Below, piece after piece: positions 1 through 7,667 of a stretch of DNA of 40,916 bases. The position numbers and the translations under genes were made by a program. The stretch's first letter is position 1, and each line of letters starts with the position of its first letter. The notes below the pieces were generated by a model, which ran no database searches, was not told the DNA's origin, and saw only the letters and a list, made by a program, of their open reading frames with translations. Source of the stretch: a virus; the IMG/VR virus record IMGVR_UViG_3300035698_004044, positions 1-40,916 of that record; one strand, given 5' to 3'.

Positions 1-2
1 AA

Positions 3-761
3 GAAGAGAAATTAAAAAATTTTACAGATGACAGAAAAGCTAAACAAAAGAAGATGGGTAAGAAAATGGGTTTCAGTCAGAGGTTTTTAAATAAAAGATC
101 AGCAATGGAAAATAGAATAAAAACATTCAAGGCCCAAATAAAGAAGTTCATACCACAAAAGGACCAGTTAGAACAAAAATATGATTTCGGTAAAGAGGAT
201 GATGAAGATGAAGATGAAGATGAAGATGAAGATGATACTCCGGTTGATTACGAAGCCGGTCTGGAAGCACTTGAGGGTGCAAAGAAACTGAAAGAAATCA
301 AAGAAATCGCTGAAGAAGCAGGGTTTGACGAAGAACTCGGTAAGCACGTTGGCAAAGCAAAGAAGATGGTGAAAGTCTTTTTGCAGGAAAAAATTGATTC
401 TGCCGATACACCGGATGCAGATGACGCAGATGACGCAGATGACGATGATGATGATGCGTCGGTTGAAACTCCTGCTCAGAAAAAGAAACGTGAAAAGGCG
501 GAAAAGAAAGTTGCTCCGCCAAAGAAAGATTCCGGTCCCGGAGTAATCGCCAGTATCCTGGAATTCATCACCAAGGCGAAAAAAGGTCTCACGAAAGATG
601 AAATCGCTGATAAACTGGAAGAGCGGTTTTCGGAAAGAGAAAGAGACACCATGCTGAAAACCGTTAAAGCACAGCTCGGCGGAAAGAAATCCCCCTGCCG
701 GATGGAACGGGAAAAAGACGTCGAGTTCAAGATCAAAGACGAAAAATATTCCATTAAATAG
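3..761 (+). CDS. Acidic low-complexity protein with C-terminal winged-helix-like segment (5' end probably cut)
   Basis: The reading frame is open to the left edge. The first ATG is at position 54 but has no clear ribosome site, so the gene probably starts outside the window. The product has a basic N-terminus, two Asp/Glu-rich stretches (around residues 48-61 and 120-137, counted from the ATG at 54), a Lys/Ala/Pro linker and a compact C-terminal region of about 70 residues. That C-terminal region (from the residues GVIASILEF onward) looks like a small helical or winged-helix fold. The acidic stretches resemble those of the ssDNA-binding protein at 12860-14137, which suggests a DNA-transaction role. 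This is inference; I do not recognise the family. It abuts queC without a gap. Confidence 0.6.
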   Translation, partial: EEKLKNFTDDRKAKQKKMGKKMGFSQRFLNKRSAMENRIKTFKAQIKKFIPQKDQLEQKYDFGKEDDEDEDEDEDEDDTPVDYEAGLEALEGAKKLKEIKEIAEEAGFDEELGKHVGKAKKMVKVFLQEKIDSADTPDADDADDADDDDDDASVETPAQKKKREKAEKKVAPPKKDSGPGVIASILEFITKAKKGLTKDEIADKLEERFSERERDTMLKTVKAQLGGKKSPCRMEREKDVEFKIKDEKYSIK

Positions 762-1439
762 TTGAAAACAGTACTTTCCTTATCAGGAGGTATGGACTCC
801 ACGACCCTGCTCGGGCTTCTACTTGAGCAGGGTCATGTTGTTTATCCTGTATCATTTACGTACGGATCCAAGCATAATAAGTATGAAAATCAAGCCTCCG
901 TTAACGTAAGACAATATTTCTGGAATCGTTTCCCTGACACACTTATGCCTTTAATCGGAATTGATTTATCCTCAGCGTTCAGCGTCTTCAAATCAGATTT
1001 ATTATTATCAGGGGGAGAGATCCCAGAAGGACATTACGAATCGGAAAATATGAAAGCAACGGTCGTTCCCGGAAGAAATACTATTTTCATTTCCTTTATG
1101 CTTGGTATCGCTGAATCAATTAATTCTGATTTTATATGCCTTGGTGTACATTCCGGTGATCACCATATTTACCCGGATTGTCGTTTACAGTACATCAATC
1201 ACATGCGAGCAGTTGTAAAAGAAGCAACAGAGGGAAAAGTTGATTTGATTGCTCCACTTCTCCAAGATGACAAGGCATCTATTATTCAACAAGGAATAAA
1301 AATTGAAGTTCCGTACTACCTCACCCGTACCTGTTATAAAGATCAACCGCTATCATGCGGAAAATGCGGTAGTTGTGTTGAAAGATTGGAAGCGTTTGAA
1401 AAGAATGGAATAACGGACCCCATTAAATATGCAGACTAA
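762..1439 (+). CDS. queC: 7-cyano-7-deazaguanine (preQ0) synthase QueC
   Basis: QueC converts 7-carboxy-7-deazaguanine to preQ0 with ATP and ammonia. The PP-loop motif SGGMDS lies at residues 8-13. Four cysteines in the family's zinc-binding spacing lie near the C-terminus (about 191, 199, 202 and 205). The 225-residue length is normal for QueC. The start is a TTG directly after the preceding stop; it is chosen because the PP-loop strand begins right there and no upstream alternative exists. In phages, QueC supplies preQ0 for insertion into DNA, which fits the folE and dpdA genes that follow. The downstream ORF overlaps by 11 bp. Confidence 0.93.
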   Translation: MKTVLSLSGGMDSTTLLGLLLEQGHVVYPVSFTYGSKHNKYENQASVNVRQYFWNRFPDTLMPLIGIDLSSAFSVFKSDLLLSGGEIPEGHYESENMKATVVPGRNTIFISFMLGIAESINSDFICLGVHSGDHHIYPDCRLQYINHMRAVVKEATEGKVDLIAPLLQDDKASIIQQGIKIEVPYYLTRTCYKDQPLSCGKCGSCVERLEAFEKNGITDPIKYAD

Positions 1440-1644
1440 AAAACAATCTTTTATAGAAAGCAGTTTAAATACGGCCTCTGGTTTTGCAATCGCATGGGGA
1501 TTGGCTCTATTCGTGATCCCCATGTACGATTCCGCTAATTTACAATCTAAAGATGCGCTTGAAATAACTTTAATTTATACAGCAGTATCTATTATCCGAT
1601 CATATTTATGGAGGAGATTCTTTACTTCGAAAGGACAATCATGA
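1429..1644 (+). CDS. Small membrane protein (DUF7220-like)
   Basis: A 71-residue protein with two predicted membrane segments: [15 protein letters not shown], and a second around the residues [16 protein letters not shown]. The pattern of Ser-Glu/Ser followed by a glycine-containing helix resembles small phage membrane proteins grouped as DUF7220, judged from memory. Its start overlaps the end of queC and its end overlaps the next start by 4 bp, so it is translationally coupled inside the modification operon. Function unknown. Confidence 0.7.
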   Translation: MQTKKQSFIESSLNTASGFAIAWGLALFVIPMYDSANLQSKDALEITLIYTAVSIIRSYLWRRFFTSKGQS

Positions 1645-2495
1645 AAACATATATTACTTGGGAAGAAATATTTGAAGCATTATCATTCGTTGACATACCA
1701 GAAAACGTTGTTTACGGGGTTCCCAAAGGGGGAATGCTATGTACCGCCTTTTTAAAACACGCCTCGGTAACTCACAATCCTGAGGAAGCAACGGTAATTC
1801 TGGATGATCTTATTGATTCAGGGGCAACAGAAGAATGGTACGATCAGAAATACCCGCTTATCCCATTTACCTGCCTGATTGATAAAAAGAGAGAAAAGAG
1901 GACAGATTGGATCGTATTCCCTTGGGAAGCAGATCATCCCGGAGAGTCAGGGGATTCTATTGAACAAAATCTGGTACGAGTTATGCAGTACATCGGTGAA
2001 GATGTAAATCGGGAAGGATTACTGGAAACCCCCAAACGAATTGTAAAATCCTATAGTCATTTATTTTCAGGATATGAAAAGAATCCTGCTGATGTGATGA
2101 AAGTGTTTGATTCTGAAACATATGATCAAATCGTCTTATTGAAGGATATTGAGCTTTATTCGATGTGCGAACATCATATGTTACCATTTATCGGGAAAGC
2201 TCATATTGCTTACATCCCTGATGGGAAAGTACTGGGAATATCAAAGTTAGCACGTCTGCTTGAGATATTTACCAGACGCCTGCAGATACAAGAACGAATC
2301 GGGGAGCAGGTAACTACCGCGTTAATGGAGCATTTGAGCCCTAAAGGTGCTGCCTGTATCATTGAAGCACAGCACCTCTGTATGCAAATGCGGGGAATTG
2401 AAAAACAACACTCAGTAATGACCACCAGTTCTTTAAAAGGGGTATTCCTTACCAAACTGGATGCCCGTAACGAGTTAATGGGTTTAATCAAATGA
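1641..2495 (+). CDS. folE: Phosphoribosyltransferase-like domain fused to GTP cyclohydrolase I (FolE)
   Basis: The start at 1641 follows a good ribosome site (GAAAGGACAATC). Residues 1-95 look like a truncated type I phosphoribosyltransferase, with the PRPP-loop-like motif [12 protein letters not shown] at residues 52-63. Residues 105-284 are GTP cyclohydrolase I, with zinc ligands in CEHH (166-169) and Cys237 in HLCMQMRG. FolE makes dihydroneopterin triphosphate from GTP, the first step of 7-deazaguanine (and folate) synthesis. With queC and dpdA on either side, the deazaguanine route is the likely purpose. The role of the fused N-terminal domain is unknown; nucleotide capture or channelling is a guess. 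The stop overlaps the next ATG (ATGA). Confidence 0.92.
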   Translation: MKTYITWEEIFEALSFVDIPENVVYGVPKGGMLCTAFLKHASVTHNPEEATVILDDLIDSGATEEWYDQKYPLIPFTCLIDKKREKRTDWIVFPWEADHPGESGDSIEQNLVRVMQYIGEDVNREGLLETPKRIVKSYSHLFSGYEKNPADVMKVFDSETYDQIVLLKDIELYSMCEHHMLPFIGKAHIAYIPDGKVLGISKLARLLEIFTRRLQIQERIGEQVTTALMEHLSPKGAACIIEAQHLCMQMRGIEKQHSVMTTSSLKGVFLTKLDARNELMGLIK

Positions 2496-2650
2496 AAATC
2501 TATTTTGCTGGTACTCCCGGAACAAAAGAGAGAGAGAGAAAGTGGCAAACTATATTCCAACACCGCCTTGTGTCTTTCTGGGATATTTCACAAAAAGCAT
2601 TTAATGTTCATTTTGCTTTTAAATTAATTGTAAGAAAGAAGAAAAAATGA
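2492..2650 (+). CDS. MKIYFAG-family small protein, copy 1
   Basis: A 52-residue ORF that starts on the folE stop (ATGA) and stops on the next family start (ATGA). It begins [16 protein letters not shown], then a Trp/Gln-rich helix, RLVSFWDIS, and a Lys-rich end. The KERER segment is encoded by a run of six GA dinucleotides. Five further ORFs nearby share the start MK/R-I/V-Y-L/F-A and the middle motif RL-L/V/I-S-F/Y-Y/W. The short beta-strand start resembles the first strand of nucleoside deoxyribosyltransferase-like folds, but the protein is far too short for an enzyme. Function unknown. Confidence 0.6.
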   Translation: MKIYFAGTPGTKERERKWQTIFQHRLVSFWDISQKAFNVHFAFKLIVRKKKK

Positions 2651-2755
2651 AAATCTATTTTGCTGGTGTTCTCGGCGGTAATTCTAAAGAGAGAGAGATT
2701 TCAAATTTGGAAGAATAGATTGTTTTCATACCATTACAGAAAGGAACAGTGGACC
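2647..2755 (+). pseudogene. Frameshifted MKIYFAG-family leader (copy 2), out of frame with dpdA
   Basis: Frame 1 encodes [18 protein letters not shown] and soon stops (TAG at 2716-2718). The rest of the family pattern (F-Q-I-W-K-N-R-L-F-S-Y-H-Y) continues in another frame, from the GA run onward, and that frame reads straight into dpdA. Adding one GA to the five-unit tract at about 2689-2698 would restore a continuous KERERFQIWKNRLFSYHY segment fused to DpdA. Copy 1 has six units at the same place. It is therefore either a decayed leader or a slippage or frameshift switch. Confidence 0.55.
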
Positions 2756-3649
2756 ATGAGTACTAAACAAATTGATTTATTTCTTGATTCTGGGGCTTTC
2801 TCCGCGTTTACTCAAAAGATTGAAATAGATATTCAAGAATACATTGAATTCATCAAAAAGTACAAAAAGTATATTGATGTCTACGCCAATCTGGATGCCA
2901 TCGGGGATCCTGAGCAAACATGGAAGAACCAACGGATCATGGAAAAGGCTGGTCTTTCACCGCTCCCTTGTTTTCACTACGGGGAACCAATTGAGTATTT
3001 AGAAAGATACATCAAAAAATATGACTATATTGCGCTCGGGGGAATGGTCCCCATTTCTACGGCAAGTCTGTTCCCGTGGCTGGATACTATTTTTTCTAAG
3101 TATCTTTGTGATGAGGAGGGGCTTCCTAAAATGAAAATTCATGGATTTGGATTAACCAGTTTAAAGCTGATGCTACGTTATCCTTGGTATTCTGTTGATA
3201 GTACTTCATGGGTAGTCACCGGGAGACTCGGAAGTATTATTGTCCCGAAAAAGAAAAAGGGTGAATACAATTATTTGATTGATCCGTGGAAAGTAGCGAT
3301 ATCATCTCAATCCCCGAACAAGAAAGAAGCAGGGAAACATCTTAGCACATACACCACACTTCAACAACGAATCATTCTGGACTATCTTGATGATAAGGGT
3401 TTCGTTCTCGGGAAATCAGAATTCAAAGTTGAATCTGAAAAATACAAACTAAAAGATAACGAAAAATGGAATGGCAAAGCATTCGGGGATCAGAGAAAAG
3501 TAGAGATCATCGTTGAAGCCGGCATATCGAATGATTACAAGCTCCGGGATGAAGTTAATATCCTTTATTACGTAGACCTCGAAAAGGCTATTCCTGCTTA
3601 TCCTACGGCGTTTAAACGGGAAAAGAAATCAAAGGGGTTCGATCTATGA
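2756..3649 (+). CDS. dpdA: DpdA-like 7-deazaguanine DNA transglycosylase
   Basis: The start at 2756 follows AAAGGAAC; the same frame is open upstream to 2660. The 297-residue protein has the TGT/DpdA-type barrel pattern: FLDSGAFSAF with a candidate catalytic Asp near the N-terminus, NLDAIGDPEQTW, CFHYGEP, ALGGMVP, HGFGLTS and SVDSTSW. These enzymes exchange guanine in DNA for preQ0 or a derivative, which protects phage DNA from host restriction. QueC and FolE upstream would provide the base; QueD and QueE are not in the window and may lie to the left or come from the host. The stop overlaps the next MKIY-family start. Confidence 0.88.
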   Translation: MSTKQIDLFLDSGAFSAFTQKIEIDIQEYIEFIKKYKKYIDVYANLDAIGDPEQTWKNQRIMEKAGLSPLPCFHYGEPIEYLERYIKKYDYIALGGMVPISTASLFPWLDTIFSKYLCDEEGLPKMKIHGFGLTSLKLMLRYPWYSVDSTSWVVTGRLGSIIVPKKKKGEYNYLIDPWKVAISSQSPNKKEAGKHLSTYTTLQQRIILDYLDDKGFVLGKSEFKVESEKYKLKDNEKWNGKAFGDQRKVEIIVEAGISNDYKLRDEVNILYYVDLEKAIPAYPTAFKREKKSKGFDL

Positions 3650-3864
3650 AGATTTATATCGCCGGCGGTTACTCAGTCATGAATGTGGAGGGCAGGGAAA
3701 AAGAAATGAGCGTCCGTTTCGATCCATGGCACCGGTTAATCTCATTCTATGACAAAATGATTGGTAATAATATTTTTGCAGTGATTGGAGTTAAAAATGA
3801 AAGTATATCTGGCGACTTGGCTATTCGAACCCACGCAAGGGAATGCGCTGTCAAAGAAGGGTAA
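3646..3864 (+). CDS. MKIYLAG-family small protein, copy 3
   Basis: A 72-residue ORF starting on the dpdA stop (ATGA). It begins MKIYIAGGYSVMNVEGREKE and has the family motif RLISFYDK. The family-like part ends near VKNE at about residue 52. The last 20 residues are run-on sequence overlapping the next ORF (68 bp), so the natural stop has probably been lost. Function unknown. Confidence 0.55.
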   Translation: MKIYIAGGYSVMNVEGREKEMSVRFDPWHRLISFYDKMIGNNIFAVIGVKNESISGDLAIRTHARECAVKEG

Positions 3865-3955
3865 AAAGCAACGTCTGCTTTCTTTCTATCATTTGAGAGG
3901 ATCCCCACACAAAGAACGAAAACGTTATTTCAAAACAGGTAGGAATCCAAAATGA
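3797..3955 (+). CDS. MKVYLAT-family small protein, copy 4
   Basis: A 52-residue ORF, beginning MKVYLATWLFEPTQG, with the family motif RLLSFYHL and a basic tail (HKERKRYFK). It has the same length as copy 1 and the same ATGA hand-over to the next copy at 3952. It overlaps the run-on end of copy 3. Its conserved start, middle motif and length support it as a real family member. Confidence 0.55.
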   Translation: MKVYLATWLFEPTQGNALSKKGKKQRLLSFYHLRGSPHKERKRYFKTGRNPK

Positions 3956-4134
3956 GAATCTATTTAGCAGGAAATGGGAGTATGGCGAAAGATCAGAGAG
4001 AGAGATTATATAATTATTTTTTTAAATATAGACTTTTAAGTTATTATGAAATTCAACCAAACAGATTTGCCCATAATCAATGGAAATGGTTAAAAAATGA
4101 AAATTTATCTTGCCGCCTCTGCCCCCGGAAATGA
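3952..4134 (+). CDS. MRIYLAG-family small protein, copy 5
   Basis: A 60-residue ORF that begins MRIYLAGNGSMAKDQRERL and contains RLLSYYEI, the family signature. The QRER segment again comes from a GA-rich run (about 3993-4003). The C-terminal dozen residues overlap the next copy by 38 bp and look like run-on. Function unknown. Confidence 0.5.
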   Translation: MRIYLAGNGSMAKDQRERLYNYFFKYRLLSYYEIQPNRFAHNQWKWLKNENLSCRLCPRK

Positions 4135-4282
4135 GAAACCTCGTGCATTCCCCCGACTCCTTAGTTATCACATGATCAAAGCAAAAGTAATGGAGTGTGA
4201 TGCTGTTTTTAAATCCGTAATCAGAATGAAAAAGAAGGAGGCTAATCATGCCACCAAAACACAAAAGACAAACCGACTTTGA
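4097..4282 (+). CDS. MKIYLAA-family small protein, copy 6
   Basis: A 61-residue ORF starting MKIYLAASAPGNEK and carrying PRLLSYHM. It is the most diverged copy and lacks the RER segment. The end overlaps the following gene by 35 bp. That gene has a strong AAGGAGG ribosome site inside this ORF, so the tail of copy 6 is likely dispensable. Function unknown. Confidence 0.45.
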   Translation: MKIYLAASAPGNEKPRAFPRLLSYHMIKAKVMECDAVFKSVIRMKKKEANHATKTQKTNRL

Positions 4283-4829
4283 AAAAGGTCGACAAACCAG
4301 AGAAGTATTATCACATTTAATTAATCAGAACTTATCCCCAGAATATAAAATGGAAAGGATGCACCAGTACCTCCGGACAATGCGGATTGATGAAATTGTT
4401 AAAAACAATATTACCGAAATACGAATCACGCCGGCGTCCCTCGACCGTGCTTGTGGTCTTGACTACTATTTAACAAAAGGGGGTTCAGGACAAAAGATTC
4501 CTTTTCGATTTATTATCTATGAGGAAAAGACAGGGAATATCTACATAAAATTACCAAAAGAATATGTGGATTACCCATTTGAATTTTTGGAACTATTAAA
4601 ACATCTAAATTATCATATTATTATATGTTCCCCGCTAAAAGAACGGTTTAGTACCCCTGCTCCAATTAAAACATTTATTGATTACTGGGCACCGCACAAA
4701 CTCGAAAGCAAAGGAAATAGAAACCGTTTAAACTTTCGGGGACCGATGAGGCACTTGTATATGGTTCCCCTAACAAAGAAAGACATATTTAATGAATCCG
4801 TTATTCAAAAAATTGAAAATTTGCTTTAA
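4248..4829 (+). CDS. Hypothetical protein
   Basis: A 193-residue protein with AAGGAGG seven bases before the ATG. The N-terminal 60 residues are basic and helical; the rest is mixed alpha/beta with aromatic-rich segments (FRFIIYEEKTGNIYIKLPKE and YHIIICSPLKERF). No motif I can name, no membrane segment and no signal peptide. Position between the modification block and the sliding clamp suggests DNA metabolism (inference only). Confidence 0.7.
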   Translation: MPPKHKRQTDFEKGRQTREVLSHLINQNLSPEYKMERMHQYLRTMRIDEIVKNNITEIRITPASLDRACGLDYYLTKGGSGQKIPFRFIIYEEKTGNIYIKLPKEYVDYPFEFLELLKHLNYHIIICSPLKERFSTPAPIKTFIDYWAPHKLESKGNRNRLNFRGPMRHLYMVPLTKKDIFNESVIQKIENLL

Positions 4830-4838
4830 GGAGAAATA

Positions 4839-5840
4839 ATGAAAATAAATAAAACAAAATTGCTTGAATCATTAGAAGAAATCAAACCGGGATTAACAAC
4901 GAAAGACATCATTGAACAATCGAATTGCTACGTGTTTCTGGGGGATCGAATCGCTACGTATAACGATGACATTGCTGTTTCAATCCCTACTGATATCACA
5001 GTTAAAGGGGCGATTATTGCAAAAGAATTTCATGCCTCCCTCGGTAAATTGAGAGGAGAAGAAATCGAACTGGGACTTCATAACAATGAATTGCAGATGC
5101 AGTCCAAACGAACGAAAGTAGGAATCAAGTTTGATGAAGATATTACTCTGCCCCTGAAAGAACTCGGCAAGATCAAAAAGTGGAAAAAGATTCCTAAAGG
5201 GTTACTGGAGGGAATGAAGTTCTGCATGTTCTCAGCATCCCGTGATATGTCCGTTCCCAAATTTACATGCTTGTACATTACTGATGGACTGATCGTATCA
5301 ACAGACAGGACTCGTGTGACTCAGTACACATTTGATTCAGAATTCGAAGACGCAATTCTTATCCCTGCCGTTAATGCCGGTATGCTTGCAAAATATCCGG
5401 TGACTAAATACGCAGAAACAAATGGGTGGATTCATTTCAAAACAAAAGCTGATCTGATCTTTTCGAGCAGGATATATGGTGAGACGTTTAAAGACTCCAG
5501 CAAGATGTTTAAAATGAAAGGAACAAAGATCACGATTCCGAAGCAACTGGCTGATGCACTTGATCGGGTAGAAGTATTCGGGAAATCTGATATTGATGTC
5601 GATAGCACGGTTCAGGTTCACGTAGAACCCAAAAAGATCACAGTACGTGGGGAAAGCAAGATCGGGTGGGCTGAAGAAACAATGAAGACCAAGTTCGAAG
5701 GACCGGAATTCAAGTTTCAGATTCATCCTCAATTCCTTCGTGATGTTCTGGGGAAAACAGTTGACTGTATGACTGATGGGGACAGATTGTTATTTGAAGG
5801 AGAGAATTTCAAACATGTCATTTCACTCATGGAGGAATAA
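4839..5840 (+). CDS. DNA polymerase sliding clamp (beta-clamp-like)
   Basis: A 333-residue protein with AAGGAG before the ATG. It shows the alternating strand-helix pattern of clamp proteins and ends in a DnaN-like segment (residues FQIHPQFLRDVLG, then GDRLLFEGENFKHVISLMEE). It would encircle DNA and tether the phage polymerase encoded at 7668-10121, loaded by the ATPase at 10961-11896. It is shorter than bacterial DnaN (about 366 residues). The gene order clamp, exonuclease, polymerase, clamp loader supports the call. The stop overlaps the next start. Confidence 0.75.
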   Translation: MKINKTKLLESLEEIKPGLTTKDIIEQSNCYVFLGDRIATYNDDIAVSIPTDITVKGAIIAKEFHASLGKLRGEEIELGLHNNELQMQSKRTKVGIKFDEDITLPLKELGKIKKWKKIPKGLLEGMKFCMFSASRDMSVPKFTCLYITDGLIVSTDRTRVTQYTFDSEFEDAILIPAVNAGMLAKYPVTKYAETNGWIHFKTKADLIFSSRIYGETFKDSSKMFKMKGTKITIPKQLADALDRVEVFGKSDIDVDSTVQVHVEPKKITVRGESKIGWAEETMKTKFEGPEFKFQIHPQFLRDVLGKTVDCMTDGDRLLFEGENFKHVISLMEE

Positions 5841-7078
5841 TGAGCTTCTTTTCAAAGGAAGAAGGAAAGTCTCTTGAAATAGGGAGTAAGGGAACTTTGT
5901 CCTGTCCATCTTGCGGATTAGCAAAGCACGCAGTAAACCCAAAGATGAAACCCTACGGAAAGGGCGAAAAAAAGATTTTAATTATCGGGGCATGTCCAAG
6001 TATAACAGATGATGAAAAAGGAAAGCCTTGGCAGGATAAACAGGGTAGATTCCTGAAACGAACACTTAAAACGAAAGGTATTGACTTATTCAATGATTGT
6101 ATTTCTATCAATGCCATTAACTGCCCTGCTCTTTTGGGGCCATATCCAAGTACACATCAAGTTGGTTGCTGTAGAAAACGGGTGTGGAGAGCGATAAAGC
6201 AATATGAACCAAAGATGATTCTTGCTTTAGGGCAGGATGCAATGACCAGTATCCTTGCTCACAGATGGAAAAGTGAAAATATTGGAAGTATCGAAAGGTG
6301 GAGAGGTCAACAGATTCCAGATCGAGAGACAATGTGCTGGGTTTGTCCCACATACGGGGTTTCACGGGTATTGAATTCGGATAACAAAAATGCCGCAGAA
6401 GCAGTCTGGATGGATGATCTTGACAAAGCACTTGAACGAGCAGAACCAGAATCATTCTTTTTATACGATGATCTTGCCGGTGGGATTCCTGATGATGTAG
6501 CAAGAGTGCAACGATTACCTCAGACAGATGAAGCAGATCGTATTTTGATGGACTTCTTTCAAAGGAAACCTGAACTGGTTGGATTTGATTATGAAACAAC
6601 AGGATTAAAACCACACAGGGAAGGACATGCAATCCATGTTGCTTCAGTTGCTACGGGGTTAGATTGCTTTTCATTTGTATATCCATACGGGTTCAAAGCA
6701 TTGAAGCGAATACTCAGGTCAAAAAGTATAGGTAAGATCGCCCAGAACATGAAATTTGAGACTTTATGGACTCGGGTGATACTTGGTTATCAAGTTCAGA
6801 ATTGGGAGTGGGATACGATGCTCAGTTCTCGTATCATGAATAATGGGAAAGGGGTGTCTGGATTAAAATTTCAAACGTATGTTAGAATGGGGGTAGCTGA
6901 TTATGATTCAGAGATAGGTACATATTTAAAGGGGGCTGATAATAAAGATGCTAATTCATTCAATCGGGTGAAAGAAGCGCCTTTAAAGAAGCTGATGACA
7001 TATTGCGGGTTGGATTCTATTTACACGTATCAGTTAGCCGTTAAGCACAGACATTTCTTGAAATGGAAGGATAGATAA
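5840..7078 (+). CDS. Uracil-DNA glycosylase-like domain fused to PolA-type 3'-5' exonuclease
   Basis: Residues 20-200 match the family 4/5 uracil-DNA glycosylase fold: CPSC at 22-25, and GACPSITDDEKGKPW (50-64) followed by QGRFL, equivalent to the GEAPG...DxxGxPFxGxxG motif. More cysteines (Cys95, Cys110, Cys111, Cys166, Cys169) could hold an iron-sulphur cluster. Residues 245-400 are a DnaQ/PolA-type proofreading exonuclease: exo I D250 and E252 in FDYETTGL, exo II around QNMKFE and WEWDTM, and exo III Y388 and D392 in YCGLDS. The polymerase domain is in a separate gene at 7668, so this is the proofreading half of a split PolA with an added glycosylase-like domain. Whether the glycosylase is active is not certain. 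Confidence 0.85.
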   Translation: MSFFSKEEGKSLEIGSKGTLSCPSCGLAKHAVNPKMKPYGKGEKKILIIGACPSITDDEKGKPWQDKQGRFLKRTLKTKGIDLFNDCISINAINCPALLGPYPSTHQVGCCRKRVWRAIKQYEPKMILALGQDAMTSILAHRWKSENIGSIERWRGQQIPDRETMCWVCPTYGVSRVLNSDNKNAAEAVWMDDLDKALERAEPESFFLYDDLAGGIPDDVARVQRLPQTDEADRILMDFFQRKPELVGFDYETTGLKPHREGHAIHVASVATGLDCFSFVYPYGFKALKRILRSKSIGKIAQNMKFETLWTRVILGYQVQNWEWDTMLSSRIMNNGKGVSGLKFQTYVRMGVADYDSEIGTYLKGADNKDANSFNRVKEAPLKKLMTYCGLDSIYTYQLAVKHRHFLKWKDR

Positions 7079-7079
7079 A

Positions 7080-7310
7080 ATGTTTGAGCTATTAAACGTC
7101 ATTTTAACAAATGTGGCAAAATGGTACAAGTCAAGTAAATACTGTAAACACCGTAAACTGGGATTTATTTTATCATTTGGAGTTAGCTTTTTATGGATAA
7201 TCTATTTTTTCAGTTCTCAACAATACTGGTTGTCCTTAAACTCATTATTCACTATGGGAATTGCTGTACGAGGAGTAGGGAACAATGGTAAACAAAATGA
7301 GGATAGGTAA
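7080..7310 (+). CDS. Small membrane protein
   Basis: A 76-residue protein with AAGGA before the ATG and two predicted membrane helices (LGFILSFGVSFLWIIYFF, then a segment around SLNSLFTMGIAVRGVG). The last residues are polar. The stop overlaps the next start. It sits between the two halves of the split polymerase. Function unknown. Confidence 0.65.
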   Translation: MFELLNVILTNVAKWYKSSKYCKHRKLGFILSFGVSFLWIIYFFSSQQYWLSLNSLFTMGIAVRGVGNNGKQNEDR

Positions 7311-7666
7311 TGTTTTGGAAATTTCATTCAGATTTAATTAAAGAATTTGCGATCACAGGAAAACCTTCTCCTATGTCGATTATCATCAAGCAGTACATAA
7401 TATCACAACATTTACGAACAGCATTGGTAGGGTGGGGTGCTTCTATATCAGAAATGGCAGATGCTATGAGAAACGTTGCTCGGTTTGGGTGTGCGATGAC
7501 TGGTTTATTAGATACAATAGTTGTTAGTGATTCTTTAATAGAAGATTTTGAACGACTCGGCAAAATGGAAGAACTTGCGTATTTACCACTTTCAGAACCA
7601 ATAGCGATGAGTACATCAAGAAAAAGGAAACCTTGGAAAAACAAAGCATATTTTGGGAGGTATTAA
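7310..7666 (+). CDS. Hypothetical protein
   Basis: A 118-residue protein, mostly helical, with a GAGGATAGG ribosome site. The middle (residues RTALVGWGASISEMADAMRN) could be an amphipathic helix; the C-terminus is basic (SRKRKPWKNK). I recognise no family. It lies directly upstream of the polymerase gene, whose ribosome site is within its last codons. Confidence 0.65.
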   Translation: MFWKFHSDLIKEFAITGKPSPMSIIIKQYIISQHLRTALVGWGASISEMADAMRNVARFGCAMTGLLDTIVVSDSLIEDFERLGKMEELAYLPLSEPIAMSTSRKRKPWKNKAYFGRY

Positions 7667-7667
7667 A

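Noticed and set aside
2660-2755. Start of dpdA at 2660 (longer N-terminus)
   Set aside because: The upstream part is out-of-frame remnant of an MKIYFAG copy; the ATG at 2756 has the ribosome site and begins right before the conserved domain. Kept as a finding about possible frameshifting.
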